From an uncultured Myxococcales bacterium (GTDB lineage Bacteria; Myxococcota_A; UBA9042), in contig CAIXAA010000263.1 in NCBI GenBank assembly GCA_903917305.1, positions 1-12,047 on the forward strand: a stretch of 12,047 nucleotides of DNA. Direction: 5' to 3'. The stretch's first letter is position 1. Each line of letters starts with the position of its first letter. Position numbers and translations under genes: made by a program. Positions 8,012 to 12,047 of this stretch are shown here, in pieces. Below the pieces are notes generated by a model. That model was not told the origin of the DNA. It saw only the letters and a list, made by a program, of their open reading frames with translations, and did no database searches.

Positions 8012-8036
8012 GAAGGCACAGACAACGAGGTGGCCC

Positions 8037-8243
8037 ATGTTCGTCCTCAATGCGGCAGAAATCGACGCGCTCGTGCGCGTGCTTGACGAACACATTCCGC
8101 AGCTTCGCGTGGAGATTCACCGCACGGACTACAACCGTGCCATGCGCGAGGAACTCGAAGCCCACGAGGCGCTGCTCTCCGACCTGCGCGAGCGGATGAC
8201 GCAGACGACCGGTCGCACCATCGAGGCGCCGCGCCACCTGTAG
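8037..8243 (+). CDS. Small helical protein, 68 residues, conserved-looking hypothetical
   Basis: The ATG is preceded by GAGG (8027-8030) at six bases. The product is soluble and almost wholly helical: MFVLNAAEIDALVRVLDE, then a segment with HRTDYNRAMREELEAHEALL and an ERM end, with heptad-like Leu spacing and alternating acidic and basic residues. It resembles the short proteins of the pattern L-x-EE-x-ELL...VL...L...I..TD...R..L..EE..L..L that recur beside unrelated genes in Myxococcota and other Proteobacteria-like genomes; this likeness is from memory and no function is known to me. It has no signal peptide, membrane helix or cysteine. It lies 81 bases before the phosphodiesterase-like gene on the same strand and could share its transcript. 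Confidence 0.7.
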   Translation: MFVLNAAEIDALVRVLDEHIPQLRVEIHRTDYNRAMREELEAHEALLSDLRERMTQTTGRTIEAPRHL

Positions 8244-8324
8244 CCGCAGTCGCACGCGCCGCTTGACCCCATGCGCTTGCCGCACCTACCCTTGCGGGCG
8301 CCGCGTGGGCGGCGGGGGCGCGCG

Positions 8325-9332
8325 ATGGAACTGCAAAAGACTTCTGGGATGGGGACGCGCCTGGCGCTGTGCCTCGCTGCGGCGCTGGCGGCTGCGTGCT
8401 CTTCGCCGGCGGCCGAGAAGCCCAAGACCGATGCGGCGGTGGCTGCCGATGCGGGCGTCGACGCGGTCACGCTGCCAGACGCCGCCACGGTGACGACCGC
8501 GCCGACCTGGCACGACAGCTTCGCCGTCTGCTGGACCGACATGAAGTGCCAGCGCGCCTTCGTCATCAGCCACGGCGGCGATTGGGCGAGCGGGGACGGG
8601 CGGCCGTACGACTCCAAGGCCGCGTTCTTGCGGGCGTATGACAAAGGCGCGGACGGCATCAAGACCGACTTCCTGGTCAGCAAGGACAACGTCGGCATCG
8701 TCGCCCACTCCAGCCCCATCGAGTTCTGGGAGTCCAGCGAATGCCAGGGCAAGTTGATCGAGGAGATGACGGCCGCCGAAGTCACCGCGTGCCATCTCTT
8801 TGATTTGCCGGAGGATGCGCAGACGCAGACGTACCAGCGCGTGGACGACGTCATCGAGTGGGCGCGCGGCAAGGTCACGCTGATGCTGACGGTGAAGGAT
8901 TCCACGGCGTTCGCGCGTGCCATCGAGACGATCCTGGAGCACAAGGCCGCGGATTTCGTGCACATCGAGACGCATTTCGGCGATCTCGCGCTGATCCAGA
9001 CGCTGCCGAACTGGGACAAGGTGCGCTACACGGTGCAGATCGACGACCAGCTGGCGGACATCGATACACTGGTGAAGCTGCCGCCGGTGCTGTTCTGCGA
9101 AATGAATCCGACTTACACCGGGTTGGATGCGGCTGGCCTCCAGGCGCTCATCGACACGAAGGTGCACGCCGCCGGGATGCGCGCGTTCGTGTCGTCGCAG
9201 AAGCTGCCGTCGGTGGAGCAACACAAAGGCTTGTGGGACGCGGGGTTCGACGTCGTCATGACGTACAACCTGGCCAATGCGATGGAGGCGCGCACGGCGG
9301 TCAACGCGGCGCGTGGGATCTCGCCGCCGTAG
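8325..9332 (+). CDS. Lipoprotein related to glycerophosphodiester phosphodiesterase, altered metal site
   Basis: From the ATG at 8325 the product has 335 residues: a lipoprotein signal with Cys25 in LAAACSS, a Asp/Ala/Val-rich linker (about 28-60), then a domain of the GDPD fold, a TIM barrel that normally hydrolyses glycerophosphodiesters. The family pattern is visible in VISHGGDW (His83), SKAAFLRAYDKGADGIKTDF (Asp115) and VAHSS (His128). Normal enzymes have His-Arg at the first site, Glu-x-Asp at the second and His-Asp at the third; here these read HG, KTD and HS, so the Arg and the metal-binding Glu (now Lys113) are missing while both His and the Asp remain. Substrate and activity are therefore doubtful. 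Several cysteines (69, 75, 140, 156, 258) could form disulfides. ATGs at 8271 and 8349 are other possible starts; none has a strong ribosome site. Confidence 0.82.
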   Translation: MELQKTSGMGTRLALCLAAALAAACSSPAAEKPKTDAAVAADAGVDAVTLPDAATVTTAPTWHDSFAVCWTDMKCQRAFVISHGGDWASGDGRPYDSKAAFLRAYDKGADGIKTDFLVSKDNVGIVAHSSPIEFWESSECQGKLIEEMTAAEVTACHLFDLPEDAQTQTYQRVDDVIEWARGKVTLMLTVKDSTAFARAIETILEHKAADFVHIETHFGDLALIQTLPNWDKVRYTVQIDDQLADIDTLVKLPPVLFCEMNPTYTGLDAAGLQALIDTKVHAAGMRAFVSSQKLPSVEQHKGLWDAGFDVVMTYNLANAMEARTAVNAARGISPP

Positions 9333-9341
9333 GCGCCCTAC
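9329..9341. repeat. Inverted repeat spanning two convergent stop codons
   Basis: GTAGG, a three-base loop and CCTAC form a perfect five-base-pair palindrome that contains the TAG of the phosphodiesterase-like gene (9330-9332) and the TAG of the kinase (9338-9340, minus). There is no T tract on either strand, so it is not a classical terminator. It may partly follow from two facing TAG stops. Confidence 0.35.
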
Positions 9342-11029
9342 AACTCCACGGAATCTGACGCACAAGCGCGCTTGACCGCGGCCTTGAGGCCGGCGTTGCC
9401 AATCTGGCCGAACCACGTCTTCGCGCCGCCCAAGTCCCCGCGTTTGCAGCGGGATTTGGCCAGGATGGCGAAGGCGCGCGCGGTGCGTCCGGTCAGCAGG
9501 CTGTGGCTCGCGAGGCGTTCGGCGTCGGCGGTGCGGCCCGCGAGGAACGCGGCCTCGGCCTGGACGACTTCTTCGGGAACTTCCCCGGCCTTTTCATGCG
9601 GTTTGGCTTCCTGTGCGGCGCGCGCATGGTGGTCTGCCGGCTTGTCCGCAGCGACCGCCGGTGCCGGTGCCGGTTCGCCAGCCGCTTGCGGGGCAACTGC
9701 GGGGATGGACGAGACATCCGGCGCCGCCGGTGGCGCGGCGACCACGGCGGGAGCCGGCGCAGCCAAGGCCGGCGCTGGCGCAACCGGGGCCGGAGCAGCC
9801 GCGGCAGTCGGCGCTGCGGCGGCGGCAAGCACAGATGGAGCTTGGCTTTTTCCGAACTGGTACCAGCCGTAATCGGCTGCGCCGGCGACGGCGACCAGGG
9901 CCGCCACGACCCAAGGCCAGCGGCGCGCCGAAACCGGAGCCGGAGCCAGAACCGGAGCCAGAACCGGAACCGAAGCCGGCCTCAAGTCCGCTGCAACCGT
10001 CTGCGCTGCAATGGTTTGCGCCTCGATCGTCGCCGCTTCGATGGTCGCCGCGTCTTCCGTGTCCGCATCCAGCGTCGTCGCATCGACCAGCGCCGCATCG
10101 CGGCCGCCCGCTGCACCGCGCGGCTCCAGCGTCTGCAGCGCCTGGCCGGTCAAGGCCTCCACGAAAGCGCCGATATCGGCAAAGCGGCCGTCGGCTTCCT
10201 TGGCCAGCGCCTTCTCGATCGCCAGCACCGCGCGCCCCGGCACGTCCGCCACCAGCTCGCCGAGCGGCGGCGTCGGCGCGCTGACGACCTGGAACAGCAT
10301 CCCCAGCGGCGTGTCCGCGCTCCACGGCGGCTTGCCCGCCAGCATCTCGTACACCATGACCGCCAAGGCGAATTGGTCCGTCCGCCCGTCCACCGCGCTG
10401 TTCTGGCCCTTGGCCTGCTCCGGCGCCATGTACTGCGGCGTGCCGAGGATCGTCGCCTCCTGCGTCTGCAGCGTCTGCGAACCGCGCAGCTTGCTGATGC
10501 CAAAATCCAGCACTTTCACATGGTCACGGATCACGCCGCCGGAATCCGTCGGCACCAGGAAGACGTTCTCCGGCTTCAAGTCGCGGTGCACGACCTCGTG
10601 CCGGTGCGCCGCGAGCAGCGCCGAGCCGATTTGCCGCGTCAGCGCCATGGCCTGCGCGAACGGCAGCCGGCCCGTGCGCCGCAGCCGGTCGCGCAGCGTC
10701 TCGCCTTGCAGGAACTCGAGGACGATGTACGGCTCGCCGCTCTCCAGCGCCGCCATGTCCAGCACATCCACGATGTTCGGATGGCCGATGCGCGTCGCGA
10801 TCTCCGCCTCGCGCGCAAAGCGGGTGTAGGCCTCGTCTTTCAGGCCAGCGCCCAGCAACACCTTGATCGCCGCCAGCTTCTGGCCGAGCCGCTGGTGCCG
10901 CACCAGCCACACCGCGCCCATGCCGCCTTTGCCCAGCAGCCTCTCGACGACCCACGTGCCGCCCACCACGCTGCCGGGTCCAAGACCCGCTTGCTGGCCA
11001 CCGCCACCCGGACTATCCTGCGTTGCCAT
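9338..11029 (-). CDS. Transmembrane Ser/Thr protein kinase (PknB-like, myxobacterial type)
   Basis: The 563-residue protein opens with a short Gly-rich leader, then a complete Hanks-type kinase domain (about 27-293): Gly loop GKGGMGAV (33-40), Lys56 in AIKVL, catalytic loop HRDLKPEN (148-155, Asp150), DFG (175-177) and APE (202-204). Residues 316-345 are six five-residue repeats with a Thr at each fourth place. One membrane helix follows (about 371-390), then an Ala/Pro-rich outer linker (about 396-465) and a helical, TPR-like tail (about 485-555) ending in the RACASDSVEL type of end seen in myxobacterial kinases. It should phosphorylate proteins on Ser/Thr in the cytoplasm, with the outer part sensing or anchoring. 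GAGGG at 11039-11043, nine bases upstream, supports the ATG at 11029. That ATG overlaps the ATG of the divergent secreted-protein gene. Confidence 0.92.
   Translation of the reverse strand: MATQDSPGGGGQQAGLGPGSVVGGTWVVERLLGKGGMGAVWLVRHQRLGQKLAAIKVLLGAGLKDEAYTRFAREAEIATRIGHPNIVDVLDMAALESGEPYIVLEFLQGETLRDRLRRTGRLPFAQAMALTRQIGSALLAAHRHEVVHRDLKPENVFLVPTDSGGVIRDHVKVLDFGISKLRGSQTLQTQEATILGTPQYMAPEQAKGQNSAVDGRTDQFALAVMVYEMLAGKPPWSADTPLGMLFQVVSAPTPPLGELVADVPGRAVLAIEKALAKEADGRFADIGAFVEALTGQALQTLEPRGAAGGRDAALVDATTLDADTEDAATIEAATIEAQTIAAQTVAADLRPASVPVLAPVLAPAPVSARRWPWVVAALVAVAGAADYGWYQFGKSQAPSVLAAAAAPTAAAAPAPVAPAPALAAPAPAVVAAPPAAPDVSSIPAVAPQAAGEPAPAPAVAADKPADHHARAAQEAKPHEKAGEVPEEVVQAEAAFLAGRTADAERLASHSLLTGRTARAFAILAKSRCKRGDLGGAKTWFGQIGNAGLKAAVKRACASDSVEL
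9931..9980. repeat. Short 12-base-period repeat within the kinase gene
   Basis: On the plus strand a GAGCCAGAACCG unit recurs with drift across this stretch. On the coding (minus) strand it gives the PVLAPVLAPAP words just before the kinase membrane helix. Such repeats can change length by slippage, so the linker length may vary between strains. Confidence 0.6.
9995..10084 (-). repeat. Six 15-base coding repeats (five-residue Thr units) in the kinase
   Basis: Residues 316-345 of the kinase read as units DATTL, DADTE, DAATI, EAATI, EAQTI and AAQTV. Threonines 319, 324, 329, 334, 339 and 344 are exactly five residues apart, and four of the six are followed by Ile or Val, one by Leu and one by Glu. 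The segment joins the kinase domain to the membrane helix on the cytoplasmic side. Confidence 0.8.
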
Positions 11030-11030
11030 G
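11027..11030. promoter_or_regulatory. CATG shared by two divergent start codons
   Basis: The kinase ATG (11027-11029, minus) and the secreted-protein ATG (11028-11030, plus) overlap by two bases in one CATG palindrome. With these starts no intergenic DNA exists, so each promoter and each ribosome site must lie within the other gene: the kinase GAGGG site at 11039-11043 falls in codons 4-6 of the secreted protein. Confidence 0.55.
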
Positions 11031-11843
11031 AAGACTTGCCCTCGTTCCGTGCTGCGTCGCCTTGTCCTTCTCGCATTCACGATGATCGCATCTTTTGCGG
11101 GTCTCGCCCAGCCCGTGTGGGCTGACGGCCACCATGCCGAGCCGGGCAGTCCCGTGGACGTCAAGGCGGTCCTGGACAAGTTCGTCTACGTCACCGACGG
11201 AAAAGGCCATTATATCGCCGGCATTCCATTCGGCGGCGACACCTGGGTGCCGTTCTACTGGTCGCACGACGGGTCGCATTTCGTGGACATGAGCATCACC
11301 GGCGGCAGCTCGCAGGGGACGGAGCGCTTCGACAAGGTCTTCTGGGAGCCGCGCGTGCAAGATCGCTGGCAGGGCGGTTTCGGCATGAATCCAGAAGGTT
11401 GGTGGGTGCAGTGCGGCGATCGCAAGACCGCCATGAAGGTCGTGGACGGCGAGGAGCGCAAGAAGCTCGCTGCCGCCAGCTTCGTTTGGCCCATCTGGGA
11501 TCGCATCGCCTACATGCTCGCCCGCGACAACAACGGCGTGTACTTCTACGTGGATCGCGGCAAGGGCGAGAAGTCCAAGAACTACCATGTCTTCATGGGC
11601 CCGCGCGGGCAGCTCAAGCCAATGCCGCTCGTCAACGTCGTGTCGGACAGCGAAGGCGAGATCTTCGCGACGAAACACGGCACGCTGCGGCTCATCCTCG
11701 GCAAGGGCGAGTCGGTGTGGATCGAGGGCAAAAAGCAGAGCAAACTCGTGATTCTGCCCATCGAGGACAACCGGCGCATGATCTACACGGACCTGGGCGT
11801 GTACACCGGGCAGCGCCTGGGAACGCCCTGCGACGACCTGTAG
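11028..11843 (+). CDS. Secreted protein of unknown function
   Basis: The ATG at 11028 gives a 271-residue product with a clear signal peptide: basic start (MKTCPRSVLRR), hydrophobic core and a likely cut after Ala32 in QPVWA/DG. The mature part is soluble, rich in Trp, Tyr, Phe, Gly and charged residues, with strand-like segments such as FVYVTDGKGHYIAGIPFGG (52-70), VYFYVDRGKG (171-180) and IYTDLGVYTG (252-261); two cysteines (129, 268) could pair. A repeated strand/turn pattern suggests an all-beta fold. I recognise no family and do not assign a function. There is no ribosome site before 11028; GTG at 11049 and ATG at 11082 are alternatives, but they shorten or remove the basic end of the signal. 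It is divergent from, and touches, the Ser/Thr kinase gene, so a regulatory or sensor-ligand link is possible. Confidence 0.78.
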   Translation: MKTCPRSVLRRLVLLAFTMIASFAGLAQPVWADGHHAEPGSPVDVKAVLDKFVYVTDGKGHYIAGIPFGGDTWVPFYWSHDGSHFVDMSITGGSSQGTERFDKVFWEPRVQDRWQGGFGMNPEGWWVQCGDRKTAMKVVDGEERKKLAAASFVWPIWDRIAYMLARDNNGVYFYVDRGKGEKSKNYHVFMGPRGQLKPMPLVNVVSDSEGEIFATKHGTLRLILGKGESVWIEGKKQSKLVILPIEDNRRMIYTDLGVYTGQRLGTPCDDL

Positions 11844-11856
11844 CCCCGGTTGCTAC
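11840..11856. repeat. Inverted repeat spanning two convergent stop codons
   Basis: GTAGC at 11840-11844 pairs with GCTAC at 11852-11856 around a seven-base loop and extends by one wobble and one C-G pair outward. It contains the TAG of the secreted-protein gene (11841-11843) and the TAG of the partial minus-strand gene (11853-11855). There is no T tract, so any terminator role is weak. Confidence 0.4.
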
Positions 11857-12001
11857 GGCTGCGGCATCACGGGCGGCGCCGGCGCCGCGGGACCGGCGGG
11901 CGGCAGATACGTGGCCGCGGGCGGCGAGGCGAGGTTGCGCGGCCCGCATTGCGCGCCGACCGCACCCGCGAGGTTCTTGTAGGCGGTAAAGGTGCCGATC
12001 A
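11853..12001 (-). CDS. C-terminal end of a minus-strand gene, cut by the contig end
   Basis: Reading leftward, 48 codons before a TAG stop give a product end that starts IGTFTAYKNLAGAVGAQCG and finishes in a Pro/Ala-rich tail (PPAGPAAPAPP, then VMPQP). Codon use fits the neighbours and there is one cysteine. The frame stays open to the right edge, but bases 12002-12047 are adapter, so anything upstream of the Ile codon at 11997-11999 apart from one split codon is false. Too little remains to name a family. Proline-rich ends of this kind are common in exported or membrane-linked myxobacterial proteins. Confidence 0.55.
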
Positions 12002-12047
12002 AGATCGGAGAGCGTCGTGTAGGGAAAGAGTGTAGGCTATAGTGTAG
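12002..12047. other. Illumina TruSeq adapter with i5 index (sequencing artefact)
   Basis: Bases 12002-12033 match the read-through form of the TruSeq universal adapter (AGATCGGA...GAGCGTCGTGTAGGG, then AAAGAGTGT) with one A missing from the GGAAGAGC part. The next eight bases, AGGCTATA (12034-12041), are the reverse complement of TruSeq HT index D501 (TATAGCCT), and GTGTAG (12042-12047) begins the common segment after the index. The order adapter, index, adapter cannot be chance. Genomic sequence ends at about 12001. Confidence 0.97.

Larger units (their letters stand above)
7605..8036. other. 432-base divergent intergenic region, no convincing gene
   Basis: This is the longest gene-free stretch. 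Open frames cross it on both strands, but their products are rich in Arg, Pro, Ala and Cys without any domain, and none has a ribosome site, so I read them as high-GC noise. It should carry the promoters of the cytochrome gene (minus) and of the small gene at 8037 (plus). A weak plus-strand sigma70-like pair is TTGCGC at 7983-7988 and TAGCGT at 8006-8011, 17 bases apart. I found no tRNA-like fold, terminator or tandem repeat. A small RNA cannot be excluded. Confidence 0.4.

Noticed and set aside
6693..8243. A 516-residue plus-strand open frame opposite the cytochrome gene
   Set aside because: Composition is Arg/His-rich without motifs; only its last 68 codons, from the ATG at 8037 with its own ribosome site, look like a real gene.
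9503..11125. A 540-residue plus-strand open frame opposite the Ser/Thr kinase
   Set aside because: The product is Arg/His/Gln-rich with no domain, and the opposite strand encodes a full kinase with all catalytic motifs. It is a high-GC shadow.
12002..12047. In-frame N-terminal extension of the partial minus-strand gene through the right end
   Set aside because: The bases are sequencing adapter and index, so the extra residues do not exist in the organism.

Overview
The window looks like a chromosomal piece of a GC-rich, secretion-heavy bacterium, most likely a member of Myxococcota (Polyangia-like). The clues are a one-pass membrane Ser/Thr kinase with an Ala/Pro-rich outer part and a short helical C-terminal domain, two lipoproteins whose lipobox is followed by an Asp/Ala/Val/Pro-rich linker, a very regular Cys-rich repeat protein, and high G+C at third codon positions. 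This assignment is an inference from protein style; there is no rRNA or marker gene to settle it. No mobile element, CRISPR array or RNA gene was found.

Layout. 2-2692 (+): 3' part of a secreted protein with 66-residue, eight-cysteine tandem repeats and a Cys-poor, beta-rich C-terminal region. 2710-4255 (-): a probable three-gene run of a DUF1697 protein, a PlsC-type acyltransferase and a 64-residue membrane protein. 4467-6467 (+): a membrane sensor histidine kinase with no receiver domain. 6477-7604 (-): a di-heme cytochrome c lipoprotein. 7605-8036: the longest stretch without a convincing gene. 8037-8243 (+): a small helical protein. 8325-9332 (+): a lipoprotein related to glycerophosphodiester phosphodiesterases with an altered metal site. 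9338-11029 (-): a transmembrane Ser/Thr kinase. 11028-11843 (+): a signal-peptide protein of unknown function whose ATG shares the CATG palindrome with the kinase ATG. 11853-12001 (-): the C-terminal end of another gene. 12002-12047 is not genomic: it is an Illumina TruSeq adapter with its i5 index.

The genes do not form one pathway. Most products act at or outside the membrane: two sensor kinases, an exported cytochrome, an exported phosphodiesterase-like lipoprotein, a secreted Cys-rich protein and a secreted unknown. Gene packing is tight: all four convergent gene pairs end 5-17 bases apart. The points most worth follow-up are the kinase/secreted-protein pair with overlapping start codons, the six threonines at exact five-residue spacing next to the kinase membrane segment, the Glu-to-Lys change in the phosphodiesterase-like site, and the adapter sequence at the right end.
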